Source: Austropuccinia psidii (lineage: Eukaryota > Basidiomycota > Pucciniomycetes > Pucciniales > Sphaerophragmiaceae). Taken from it: a stretch of DNA of 64,000 nucleotides. Where the stretch lies: contig JALGQZ010000005.1 in assembly GCA_023105745.1 (NCBI GenBank), positions 1,240,001-1,304,000 on the forward strand, in the 5' to 3' direction. The position numbers were made by a program, and so were the translations under genes. The notes under the pieces were generated by a model. The model searched no databases, was not told the origin of the DNA, and saw only the letters and a program-made list of their open reading frames with translations. Shown here one piece after another: positions 13,119-23,746 of this stretch; the first letter of the stretch is position 1, and every line of letters begins with the position of its first letter.

Positions 13119-13713
13119 TTACTTTGTAATATTGGTGTTTCTAGTGTGTCTGAATCTCCTGAGGAGTTTGGTAGCTTCTGGTATATCCTTTTCTTCTAAC
13201 CATTCATCTTCACAAGTTGGGTCACTGTACCTAACAAGGTATTCTCTTACTTTCTTGGTTCTTAATTTCCTTCCTTTAAGAACTTTGGTAATTTTCTTAG
13301 TACCAGATGTCTCAATAGGAAAGTATCTGTCTTTGTTATTATGTAAATATATCCCATACATGATTAAATAGTCATTTTCCAACAAAAATGGGTACTAGAG
13401 CAATTTTCCATAACAACCAATTCAACTGTGATTCTCAAATTCCCATTTATGTGTGGGAATATGATATTGGTATCAAAGATTCCTAATGCTTTCATTGGGT
13501 TACTTGTACTGTTGAATTTTATACCATCAAGTAGGTGAAATCTTCCTTTATCATATGATCCTGTCCATACTTCATCCAAGGCATGTATTAGAGAGTTGTC
13601 TTTACAGTATTTGTTCACTAATTGGTATAAGATGCTACAATTGTTATCTTGAATGTAACTATTTCTGACCTCTTCAAAGAAGGTGGTGTTCAAGTCTGTA
13701 ACACTTATTCCTT
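13119..13713 (-). pseudogene. F2 pol remnant: scrambled linker, protease and chromodomain pieces
   Basis: Read from 13713 down: first the RNase H-integrase linker (FFEEVRNSY to FHLLDGI), then the protease core (KFNSTSNPMKALGIF to MENCSSTHF, no catalytic DSG), then the tail of protease (YLIMYGI...DRYF), then the chromodomain (EYLVRYSDPTCEDEWL to about 13119). In A, E and D the linker comes after protease, RT and RNase H, so the order here is not colinear with any simple deletion. The reading frame changes near 13370. No enzyme can be made. Repeated template switching during reverse transcription would explain it. Confidence 0.85.
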
Positions 13714-15396
13714 CTATTGGGATTTGGTTTTCATAAGTTGTGCCCCTTGAGCTTTTGATAAATCAAGTTGACTATTGCTCAATTGTGGCAAGTGGGAATA
13801 AGATTCCATGATGTCAAAAGTGGCATTGATATTTTCTATATCTTTTGAAGATTCAGAAAATATGGATGACTTATCATCTGAATTGTCTTCAAGTATGTCA
13901 TCTTTTTCAACATCAGGTCCCTTTCCAATATTAATTTCATTGATTTTCCCTCTTTTTGGACATGTATTAGCTAAATGGGTGGTGCTTTGGCAAATATGGC
14001 ACTTTTTGACTGTATCTGCAGATTTATAACCAATATTATTAGAATTTTCTTTGGGGTTTTTGTCCACAGAATCTTTCCAAGGTGTATTAAACCTTGTTTC
14101 AAGATTCACCCTACTAGAACCAATTTTTGTTCTGGTGGTTACTTCTTCTAATATATTGATAATATCCTCTGCTGAAGATTGTTCAGTAGTCCTGCTTTTG
14201 ACAGCATGCTCTAAGTCACCTCCACATTGTCTCAGAATTTTTCTATGGATCATAAATTCTGACATGTCAGGATATAATGCTGTTAATCTGTCCTTTTGTT
14301 GGCAAAACCATGGTAAAGCTTTGTCTTTATCAGCATTAAATTTGGCAGATTCAAAGGCTGTTTCAACTTTAAACCTCCAAGCATCATTTGCCCATTTGTT
14401 GATGATTTGGGTTTTCCACCAAGTCCAACTCTGGTGTCCATGTGCTTGTCTTATTTTGATGTACCATCTGTGAGCTGATCTGGTAAACAAGGTGTTAAAC
14501 CTGGCTGTTACCAATCTGTCTGGTAATTCAAAATCCTCTTTGATCATGTCAATACCTCTAATGAATTCCATATGGTCATACTCTCCTTCACCACTGAAGT
14601 GAGGCCATTCTTTAAGTTTTGGAACTTCTTTCAAGAGTGCTTGGCCCATTGATGGTTCCAAGTTATGAAAAGAAGTGGATAATTCATTTTTTAATTGTGA
14701 ATTATCAGGATCCAATACTTGTGGATTTGGAGTTCTTGTGCCCTCATTTTGATTTAGAGGTGTAGACATTCTTGGTAAGGTGTTCAGTATTTGTTCAATG
14801 TCATTCATTTTACTGTTGCTACACCTTTGGGAATTTCTGTATTCATGTTGGAAGCTTTGTATTAAATTTATTACTTCAATTTTATACATGTCTTCCTTAT
14901 GTGTCAGTTCTTGCCATAACTCTGTCTGTCTTGTATTATCAGCAGTGACTTGATTCAATTTCATTGATAATTTTGATACTTCTTCTTGTGAAGCATCAAA
15001 ACACTTTTTCAAGGCAATGGTATATGTCTTTACTTCAGTAAATGAATTTGAAATGTCATCAAGGACTTTCTTGTTATCTGTTTTGATAATATTTATGGCT
15101 TGTTTAATTTTTGTTTCAATCATGTCATCAATATTGAATTTAGAATATTTATCTGTTAATTCTTTAATAATGGCAGATTGTTCATTTATTTTATTAGAAG
15201 AATTATCATTATTGGAATTTTGAATTGTTCTCAAAACTTTTTCAAAACACATAAGTGTTTCATTAATTTGGCACAGACTCAGGTTGTTTGTTTTAATGTT
15301 GTTACAAATGGTTTCATTTTTATCAGAAAGATGTTTTTTCACGTCATTTATAGCATTATACAACTCTGGGATGGAATCAAATATGTCAGAAATCAT
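13714..15396 (-). CDS. gag: F2 Gag, main frame: coiled coil, capsid, nucleocapsid
   Basis: This is the structural protein for the virus-like particle. The frame is open from 16056, but I place the credible part from the ATG at 15396 because upstream of it a different frame is conserved. Order: a long helical region with asparagine- and lysine-rich coiled-coil character (first ~220 codons); capsid (LKEWPHFSGEGEYDHM through CGGDLEHAVKSR); zinc knuckle CX2CX4HX4C (CHICQSTTHLANTC); an acidic tail; and a stop at 13714 just before the pol scraps. There is no stop or frameshift inside. The upstream ORF stops one base past this ATG (ATGA overlap). It is likely functional as a Gag-only product. Confidence 0.8.
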   Translation of the reverse strand: MISDIFDSIPELYNAINDVKKHLSDKNETICNNIKTNNLSLCQINETLMCFEKVLRTIQNSNNDNSSNKINEQSAIIKELTDKYSKFNIDDMIETKIKQAINIIKTDNKKVLDDISNSFTEVKTYTIALKKCFDASQEEVSKLSMKLNQVTADNTRQTELWQELTHKEDMYKIEVINLIQSFQHEYRNSQRCSNSKMNDIEQILNTLPRMSTPLNQNEGTRTPNPQVLDPDNSQLKNELSTSFHNLEPSMGQALLKEVPKLKEWPHFSGEGEYDHMEFIRGIDMIKEDFELPDRLVTARFNTLFTRSAHRWYIKIRQAHGHQSWTWWKTQIINKWANDAWRFKVETAFESAKFNADKDKALPWFCQQKDRLTALYPDMSEFMIHRKILRQCGGDLEHAVKSRTTEQSSAEDIINILEEVTTRTKIGSSRVNLETRFNTPWKDSVDKNPKENSNNIGYKSADTVKKCHICQSTTHLANTCPKRGKINEINIGKGPDVEKDDILEDNSDDKSSIFSESSKDIENINATFDIMESYSHLPQLSNSQLDLSKAQGAQLMKTKSQ

Positions 15397-16042
15397 TTCT
15401 GGAACCTTAATCTGGCTTCCTCCTTCTTCTGTAATTCCATCATGGTTCTGGCCATCTGAAATACATTTTCCATGGCATCCTGCTGAATCTTTGGGATTCT
15501 GTAGCCCTGGCTGTAAGGTTTTGGGGCTGGTGCCTTCCCTTTGCCCTTGTTTGGAGTTTGTGGCTGCTTTTTCACGTTGGAATTGCTGCTGCTGGCCACT
15601 GGGGCTGTTTTTGGCACTGGTTTGGGTGGTGGAGGGTTGTTTTTCCTCCATTCTAGTGTCAAAAGCATCATGTTTTTCTTCTCCATCAATGGATGCCATC
15701 CATTGAGCAATTTGCAAGTGTTGGGATGGCCCAAGAATTTTCTTACTGTCAGGTAAGAATTCATGCAATTCTTCCACAGGTCTGCAAGGATCTGGTACTC
15801 CTTGAATTGGAGTGCATTGTTGTATGCACTGTGGCTGGCTTTGTATATGTCCACAGAGGCTTGTTGTGGCGGTGTCAGCTCTTTTTGAAGGTAAAATGGT
15901 ATTATCAGCTTCAGAATGACCCATTTTAGTTGTTTGGAAGTCATCAACTGACCCTTTTCCTTCTGTACCTGGTTGGCCTCTGCCATAATCACGTCTATTA
16001 CCTTTTTGGGAGCTGCTTGAGGGGTTGTAGCTGGCTCCTGAC
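15393..16042 (-). CDS. gag: F2 Gag N-terminal domain, exon in overlapping frame
   Basis: This frame is open from a putative splice acceptor at 16043 to TGA at 15393. It encodes about 216 residues: a helical segment, an NGWHP motif, a proline- and lysine-rich linker, and the block YRIPKIQQDAMENVFQMART. The B element has the same block with mostly conservative changes in the equivalent frame, and D has the GWNP motif and flanking sequence. The competing frame of the long ORF is poorly conserved over the same bases, so I judge this frame to be the translated one. Its stop overlaps the ATG of the downstream frame (ATGA, -1 phase). How the two are linked, by reinitiation or -1 frameshift, is not settled. 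Confidence 0.65.
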
Positions 16043-16106
16043 CTGGTTGAAGGCATAATTATGGTTAAAAAAGGCTTAAAATAGTATTTTTACGTCAAAA
16101 ACTTAC

Positions 16107-16304
16107 TATTGGCCAAATTTTTGGCTTTCTGAAGTGTATTACTTATATCCAAGTTAATTAATTCAGAAGATATTGGTTCAGGTTGATTATTTTGAGTCAC
16201 AATAACAGTACTATTATGATCAGAATTAACAGTACTGGCAGGGATAATGCTGGTTACTGTTGAGGCTGTTTCAATGTTTTCTTGTCTTACCACGTTGTCA
16301 GACA
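16107..16304 (-). CDS. F2 leader exon upstream of Gag (putative)
   Basis: This 198-nt open exon has no in-frame ATG. A good acceptor (TTTTAG, ending 16305) bounds it on the 5' side and GTAAGT (from 16106) on the 3' side. The 64-nt intron 16106-16043 would end at ACCAG. Splicing gives codon AGT and continues exactly in the frame of the Gag N-terminal exon, whereas the next AG would not. Element D has a Met-less open exon at the same place with matching splice sites. The first exon, with the start codon, would have to lie further upstream, possibly in the LTR. This is inference from sequence only. Confidence 0.5.
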
Positions 16305-16513
16305 CTAAAATTAATGAAAAAGCCAATTAATTAAGTAAAAAAAAGGTTATTTCCAAAAAGAAATAAAAATATAAGCCTCACTTATAATATGAAAAAAATT
16401 ATTTTTTAAGGATTTTTTTTTTTGGATTATAAGTATTTTTTATATGTTTTTAAATTTTTCAATATAAGAAAAAAGATTTAAAAAGAGTAAAAAAAATATG
16501 TCACAGGTAAAAT

Positions 16514-16531
16514 ATCACGGCTGGGCCCCCA
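16514..16531 (-). other. Primer-binding site of F2 (tRNA-Pro-like)
   Basis: Two bases inside the 5' LTR end, the minus strand reads TGGGGGCCCAGCCGTGAT. It starts with the TGG that pairs with a tRNA CCA end. Folding the complement as a tRNA 3' end gives discriminator C and a T-stem starting with C, which fits tRNA-Pro. D has a nearly identical site at 44239-44254. Confidence 0.7.
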
Positions 16532-16533
16532 AA

Positions 16534-18367
16534 TGTAAGGTGTGGATATGAAACTTTGATTAAAAATCAAGTACTTTTCCTGTCCTCAAAATTTGTATAA
16601 GGTAAAAATCAATTAAAAATAGTATGAAATATTATTTTTAAGAGAAAACACGCCAATTTTATTGTTTATAACTTTATTAGTATAAAACAATAATATTATA
16701 AAAATTTATTGTTTTACCAACAATAAAAATTTATCCAAAAAATACTCTACAAGAGATATTTTAAGGCTACAAAAGAAATTTCTTCAAGAGCAATTTCAAT
16801 TGGAATTAATTGAGCAAAGAACTGCAAGCAATTAATTAAAGAACAAAGTCTTTAAAAAGAATATTAAAGAGAAAACACGCCCAAAAGTGACCAGAGTGAA
16901 TTTGGAAACAAAGTGACAAAGTTAACAGTGATGAAAGATGCTTTAATTCACTTTTGGGGTGGTTCAGGGGTAAAAATGATTATAAGAGTTACAAACAATG
17001 ATTATAATGATTTTTTCACGTGGTTAAAAGGATTAAAATGATTTAAAAGTGGTGGTTGGAATCTTTGATTGATTGGTTTAACAGTTTTAAACTAATTAAT
17101 AAAAGGAAAAGATTCTAACATGAAGAGAAAAGTGGGGCAAAGAAGACATTCTTTTATAGCCATCAATTCTCTTACTCCAAAAGTAAAATTTACTCCTGTC
17201 AGTCGTGAAAAACAGTCTGACAACAGAAAAGCCAATTATGGCATCATTGAACCCTGGTTTAGACCAAAAAGGGCTGGTTTTAAGCCATTTTTAGCCATTT
17301 TAGACCCTTAAATCAGCCATTACTATAGCAATACCAGGCCTAGAGCCTTCAAAACACGTCAGAATGTGTGTCAGAGGCGTAGAAACCAGTTAAAACTGTT
17401 TTTATTATGATTGTTTTATCTTAAGGGTAGTTTTACCTTCTTGGCAACAGCTAAAACTACCCCAGTTGGTATCAAAACCTCATCATCAATTGAGTCCACA
17501 GACCCTGTAACTCAATTCCAGGCCAAAAGTGATGAACTTTTGCGTGAATTTTGACATCCCACGCCTGTCAGCAAGGATTTTGGGGGTCTAGCTCCCCCTT
17601 AGAGCTGGAGTTCCTTTTCCCCCCCAAATTTAATCTTTCCAATTTATTTTTTCCTTTAATTCCTCATCATGTATTATACTTATAATTTACATATGTAATT
17701 CAATTCAATTGTACAGTACAATACAGTAATAATTGACACCTCATATGTAAATCAAAGTTCACTTATGTAATACACGCGCACATTTTGACATTTCAATTGA
17801 ATTCAATTGAAAATACTTCAATTCCTCATAACTTCTAAACTAAACACAACACCTCAATTTTAACACAAAAATTGATGGTTAACACCACATGTGGTGTGAA
17901 TTAAATTAAGGTTTTGAGGATTTTCAACTTTTGTATTGAAAATACTAAAAACTTAATTTAAGCTTATTTAGAGTTGAGTTACAAGAATTTCACTCAGAGG
18001 TGACCCCACCTGATTTTTTATGAGGAATCCAATGGTGAAATAATTTTTATATGTTTATTTATTGGATAAAAAGTTATAATAATTTTTATTTAACTTTTTT
18101 CCAAATTTATTTATTTTTTACAGTTTTGTTAAAAATTCATTTTTACTTATTTTTTTTAAGTATAAATGTAATTTTATAATTACAAAATTTAATGTAATTT
18201 TAATTTTAAATTTTAATTAAAATTTTTTTTATTTTGAATATAATTTTATATTTATATTTTAATTCTTTTATTTGAATAATATAAAGAAATTTATTTTATT
18301 TATATTTATATATTAATTTTTGTATTTGTGGTCTTTTGGGTACATGAAATTACCTCTAAGGCTCACA
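16534..18367 (-). repeat. 5' LTR of F2 (1834 bp)
   Basis: Same length and ends as the partner LTR at 11262-13095. The TATA-like box is at 17151-17159 (reverse) and the ACACCACATGTGGTGT palindrome at 17882-17897. This copy would drive transcription on the minus strand. Confidence 0.9.
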
Positions 18368-19574
18368 AGTTATGAGGAATTGAAGTATTTTCAATTGAAT
18401 TCAATTGAAATGTCAAAATGTGCGTGTGTATTACATAAGTGAACTTTGATTTACATATGAGGTGTCAATTATTACTGTATTGTACTGTAAAATTGAATTG
18501 AATTACATATGTAAATTATAAGTATAATACATGATGAGGAATTAAAGGAAAAATAAATCGGAAAGATTAAATTTGGGGGGGAAAAGGAACTCCAGCTCTA
18601 AGGGGGAGCTAGACCCCCAAAATCCTTGCTGACAGGAATGGGATGTCAAAGTTCACGCAAAAGTTCATCACTTTTGGCCTGGAATTGAGTTACAGGGTCT
18701 GTGGACTCAATTGATGATGAGGTTTTGATACCAACTGGGGTAGTTTTAGCTGTTTCCAAGAGGGTAAAACTACCCTTAAGATAAAACAATCATAGTAAAA
18801 ACAGTTTTAACTGCTTTCTACGTCTCTGAGACACATTCTGACGTGTTTTGAAGGCTCTAGGTCTGGTATTGGTATAGCAATGGCTGATTTAAGGGTCTAA
18901 AATGGCTAAAAATGGCTAAAAATGGCCTAAACCAGCGCTTTTTGGTCTAAACCAGGGTTCATTGATGCCATAATTGGCTTTTCTGTTGTCAGACTGATTT
19001 TCACGACTGAAAAGAGTAAATTTTACTTTTGGAGTAAGAGAATTGATTGCTATAAAAGAATGTCTTCTTTGCCCCACTTTTCTCTTCATGTTAGAATGTT
19101 TTTCCTTTTATTAATTAGTTTAAACACTGTTAAACCAATCAATGAAAGATTCCAACCACCATTTTTAAATCATTTTAATCCTTTTAACCACGTGAAAAAA
19201 TCATTATAATCATTGTTTGTAACTTTTATAATCATTTTTACCCCTGAACCACCCCAAAAGTGAATTAAAGCATCTTTCATCACTGTAAACTTTGTCACTT
19301 TGTTTCCAAATTCACTCTGATCACTTTTGGGCGTGTTTTCTCTTTAATATTCTTTTTAAAGACTTTGTTCTTTAATTAATTGCTTGCAGTTCTTTGCTAA
19401 ATTAATTCCAATTGAAATTGCTCTTCAAGAAAATTCTTTTGTAGCCTTAAAATATCTCTTGTAGAGTATTTTTTGGATAAATTTTTATAATATTATTGTT
19501 TTATACTAATAAAGTTATAAACAATAAAATTGGCGTGTTTTCTCTTAAAAATAATATTCTTTACTATTTTTAAT

Positions 19575-19658
19575 TGATTTTTACCTTATACAAATTTTGA
19601 GGACAGGAAAAGTACTTGATTTTTACCTTATACAAATTTTGAGGACAGGAAAAGTACT
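19575..19658 (+). repeat. 42-bp tandem duplication in the solo F2 LTR
   Basis: Two identical 42-bp units (19575-19616, 19617-19658) near the LTR end. The F2 LTRs have one unit. The duplication arose in this copy or its source. Confidence 0.9.
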
Positions 19659-19694
19659 TGATTTTTAATCAAAGTTTCATATCCACACCTTACA

Positions 19695-21064
19695 AAAACA
19701 CACATGTGTTATGGACTTAACAGATAGAACTCTAATAAAAACTATATTGCATGAGTGTCATGATAGTGTTGCAGCTGGACATATCTCAGAAGATAGAACA
19801 CTAGGGAAGGTAAAAACATGCTCTTGGTGACCAAACTGAAAGAAAGATGCTGCAGAATACTGCCAAACCTGTTACAGATGTTAAAAATCCAATAGAGCCA
19901 CAGGAGAGAAATTTGGAATAATGATCCAAATCCAAGAACCAAAATCCCCTTGGGAAATAGCTCATATGGATTGGATAACAGAATTACCCCCAGGAGGAGA
20001 CAGAAGTTATAATGCATGTCTAGTGTTAGTTTACAGGAATAGCAAAACCCGTATGTTCCTACCATGTCACAAATACAACACAGCTATGGACATAGCCATA
20101 ATAATATGGAATAAAGTCATTAGCCACACAGGCTTATTCCAAAATATCATAAGTAACAGAGACCCAAAGTTCACTTCAGCATTATGGACAAGCCTCCATA
20201 GCTTGTTTGGGGCAAAATTATCATTCTCAACAGCTTAACATCCTCAAACTGATGGTTTAGCAGAAAGAATGATACAAACCTTGGAGTACATGATAAGACA
20301 ATTCTGTGCTTATGGACTGGAATTTGAAGATTCTGACGGTTTTACCCATGATTGGTGTACATTAATACCATCTCTGGAGCTGGAATATAAAATATCAATC
20401 CATTCTTCTACTGGCAAAACACCAGCAATGCTAGAAAAAGGTTTTTATCCAAGACTTCCTTATGATACCCTCAAAAAGGACTTAGTGGATATACATCCAA
20501 CAGCAAGCAGTTTTAAAATAATGCTTTACAAAGTCAGAAACCATGCAAAAAAATGTATGCAAGATTCTTTGATATATGTAAAAGAAAGATGGGATAAAAT
20601 TCATCAACCACCTGACTTCAAAATAGGAGAATTGGTTGTAGCATCAACTCTGTTTCAATAATATTATAAGAGGACCAAAGAAATTGAAAGATTCCTTTGC
20701 AGGACCATCCATGATAAAAGCACTACATGGACCTAATGCTGTGTGACTGGAACTCACAGGTGAACTAATGAATAAACACCCAGATTTCCCGGTGGGTCTG
20801 ATAAAACCTTAAGGCTCAAGTGACAAGGTATTATTTCCACTAAGAAATAAACCCCCACTTGAAATACCCCCTTTGGAAGCAGGAGAGGAAAAGAAAATTG
20901 TGAAAGTCCTGAAATAAAGAAGGTCAAGAAATAAAAAAGAAAAGGAATACCTTTTAAGGTATAAAAATTGAACTCAAGAAGATGAATGGCTACTTGAGAA
21001 GGATATAACAAATGCTGATAAACTACTAAGAAGTTTCAGACACGAAAGAAAACCTAAAGAATAG
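19695..21064 (+). pseudogene. pol: Element B pol, 3' part: integrase and chromodomain
   Basis: This continues the integrase broken at 10728. Stops fall in the zinc region (about 19829-19885). The second catalytic aspartate is changed (ISNRD where E has ISDRD, about 20150), so strand transfer would be lost even without the stops at 20238 and 20661. The integrase core runs to about 20660 and the chromodomain tail (DEWLLEKDI region) to 21064. Confidence 0.82.
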
Positions 21065-21182
21065 AAAAATCAAGCATTATTGAGCTTCAAGACTAACAAA
21101 GTCTATTGAAGAGGTAGGACAGTGGATGATACCCTAATTAACTATATCAGATAGTGGTACAATCTTTTTTGATGGTAGAGAA

Positions 21183-21377
21183 TGTGAGCATTTGAGATAT
21201 GACCACATATCCAAAAAGGTCACAACAAAATTTCTGTAATAATTATACTTATGATAATTCTCTCAAAGATTAGCAGAATACCATGAATAAGCACAATATC
21301 TAAATTAACACAGAATATAATGAATAAAAAGGTGAAATAAATTACACCATTAAATTCCTCATGCTAAAATACACATA
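21183..21377 (+). repeat. 3' LTR of element B, left piece
   Basis: It starts TGTGAGCATTTGAG after the degenerate purine tract GATGGTAGAGAA and runs to the insertion point of element D. ACATA at 21373-21377 is the left target duplication of D. The other piece is 45701-47464; together they make about 1.96 kb. Confidence 0.88.
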
Positions 21378-21514
21378 TGTCAGGCTGAGTCTATATTGAA
21401 GTGGTAATAAGAGTATTTACAACTAGAATTATGACTGTGACACGTAGAAAATTGATTAAAAATAAGGGTTTTTGGTTTAAAAGATGATTTATAATATATT
21501 TAAAGGGTTCTACT

Positions 21515-23435
21515 TGTAAGATGTGACTATGAAACTGATGATAATATTACTATTAATCAACAGTACTATGTCTGTTCTTATGAAATATAATAATAAAAAA
21601 TTATTATAACCACAATTAAATAATTATGAAATTATTTCTTCCATGTGTTATACACTACAAGTTATTATAACAGTGAGCAGTAATTGTCTACTAGAATCAA
21701 TTACAAGAAGAATTTAATAATAAAAACTTCTTTATTAAAATAATAAAATTATTTTAATATATAATTATCTTTTACAAGAATAATTATGAATATAATTCTT
21801 GAAGAAAACTATTACTGGAGAAAAACTTTAAGAACTAAAAATAAATGACTCACTAATACTCCAAAGAACTTATTGATAGATAAGAGTAGAGAAATTTGAC
21901 GTGGAATTGTGGATTTAAGGGATCAAAAGGATTTATAACAGTATTACAACAATATATAGCTGGATTCTATGATTTCACGTCTTTCTGGATGATTTGGAAA
22001 GATTTAAAACACTTAAGAATAGCTTTAACTAATACTTACTTGTTGGTAATAATGATTTAATAAATTGATAAGATGATGATACGGAAAAAACAGCAAGAAT
22101 AGGCTTCTTTTAAGTCGACAACAGCTCACAGAGGCGTGCCATGGAGCAAACTGAAAAACCAGTGAGTGAGAAAACAATAAACCTTTTTGGATTAATGATT
22201 GCATCATCTGTTTTCACGTAAGATTATCATAATTACTTAATTGATGCTTTTACGTGACTACCAACCCCAATATGGTTAAGAATAAAAGGAGTAACATCTG
22301 TAAATCTTCTTTTATTCTAAAATGATCATTGATTTCTCAAAGTTATCAATGTTATTGCCAATTTCATCACAGGTTGTAATTACTGTGAATTTTTGAAGAT
22401 TCAGTGTTTCACGTAGAATGGTCAAAAATGGACTGTAAGTAAAACTTTTAATTTTACTAGTAAAACCATAATTCTTTTTGGTTTTACCATCGGTAATACA
22501 GTTCTTCATTGGTCCTGAAAGTTTCAGGAAGATTAATTAAGAATTGTATTTTTAATGAATTTTTGAAGTTTTTACCTCATTTCTACGTAGAATTGCAAAT
22601 AGCAGTATTTTGCTGGTTGCTATGAGGTAAATCAATGAATATGGATCCCAAAAGGTTTAATTACTCTTTTAGGATCTAGTCATGGAAAGTCATCAAGAAT
22701 TGACGTGGTTACAGGAGCCTAAGTAGCTTATTACCTCCTTGGCACGTCAAAATAGCAGGTTATTTGCTATTTTTCTTATAATTACAGTAGGTGTAACTTG
22801 GTAACCAAGTTCCCAAAGAGTTTTAGTTTACCAATTGGGCCAAGATGAGCCATTGATCCATGCTCTGGAGCTATCCACGCCTCTGAGGCCTCAGAAGTTG
22901 GGTACCCTGGCTCTCTTTGATGTCTTTTGTCCCCCTTGCTTATTTTTTACGTCAAAATGGTAATTTAAGCTTAAAGTGAGATATCCACTATGGGTGTACC
23001 AAAAGTCCATGTAAGAATACCATAATATTAAGTGCTCAAAACATGCATAACACTATTCTTAGTGTATATGTAACATGGCATTTCTCACTTTCCCATTATT
23101 TTGGCTAAAAATCAAGAAAAACAAAAATTTTCACGGATCTTTTATGTGGTATTAATGATGTGGTATTGAAGTATTTTCCATTTTACCACCTCAAATACTT
23201 AAATTGAGCTTATTCACTCTATGGAGCTACCCTAGGTGAAATTTTGTGTAGAATCCAAATCTGGTCTTAAATCCATGGATTTACTTACTCAATAAAAAGT
23301 TATTCATCTTTTCTGAAATTGAAAATGATGAATTTTGGATATATGCATGACTTATGAGTTTTGCATAATTCAAAATTTCTTTTTAAGATGATTGTGGCCT
23401 ATTTGGGTATGTAAAAATATACCTCAAGGCTCACA
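21515..23435 (-). mobile_element. Solo LTR S (1921 bp) inside the D LTR
   Basis: Read on the minus strand it starts TGTGAGCCTTGAGG at 23435 and ends CATCTTACA at 21515. CTACT duplications flank it (21510-21514 and 23436-23440), and the uninterrupted D LTR copy at 44258 has a single CTACT there. The LTR belongs to the TGTGAGCC superfamily but is a family distinct from A, F2 and E. No internal region remains. Confidence 0.92.
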
Positions 23436-23746
23436 CTACTATTGAAGAATAGTGGTGGTGAGCGCTATTGAGAACCCAGGCTGCAATCTTACCAGTTGGG
23501 TTACTATGATAAGAGTTACAATAATTAAATATATAATTATACCTGTTTATTACCCAAGAGTAAAACTGTTTTTGACAGTTTACTACGTAGGGTATTCAAG
23601 AGCAGGATGAGGAAAGGCTTTTGGCTGTGAAAAGCCCTCCTTTTATCCTGAAATTGAGGTGGAAAGGCTGCTAGACCTTTCCACATAGAGGAAGTGAAGA
23701 TTTTTCACTCTCTATGACAGGCTTGTGGTTTGCAAACAGCCTGTAT

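Larger units (their letters stand above)
11262..18367 (-). mobile_element. Element F2: complete LTR-to-LTR, gag-bearing, pol-deleted
   Basis: This is a 7106-bp minus-strand element with AGTTA duplications at 11257-11261 and 18368-18372 and two LTRs of exactly 1834 bp. I noticed only two single-base differences between the LTRs (near 12366/17644 and 12993/18273), so insertion was recent. The internal region is only 3.4 kb: primer-binding site, a spliced-looking leader exon, a full gag, then scraps of integrase linker, protease and chromodomain, then the polypurine tract. RT, RNase H and the integrase core are absent, so transposition must depend on proteins from a related autonomous copy. The architecture resembles the TR-GAG elements described in plants. 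Confidence 0.9.
10729..19694 (+). mobile_element. Solo LTR of family F2 (+), split by a full F2 element
   Basis: A forward F2 LTR begins TGTGAGCCTTAGAGG at 10729, is interrupted at 11261, resumes at 18368, and ends ACCTTACA at 19694. It is flanked by AAAAC on both sides and no internal region belongs to it, so it is a solo LTR left by LTR-LTR recombination. Its reconstructed length is 1855 bp against 1834 bp for the F2 LTRs; a 42-bp tandem duplication at 19575-19658 adds length. The TATA-like CTATAAAAG is at 19050-19058. Confidence 0.88.

Noticed and set aside
13808..15929. Plus-strand ORFs opposite F2 gag
   Set aside because: Shadows of the minus-strand Gag frames; no conservation of their own.
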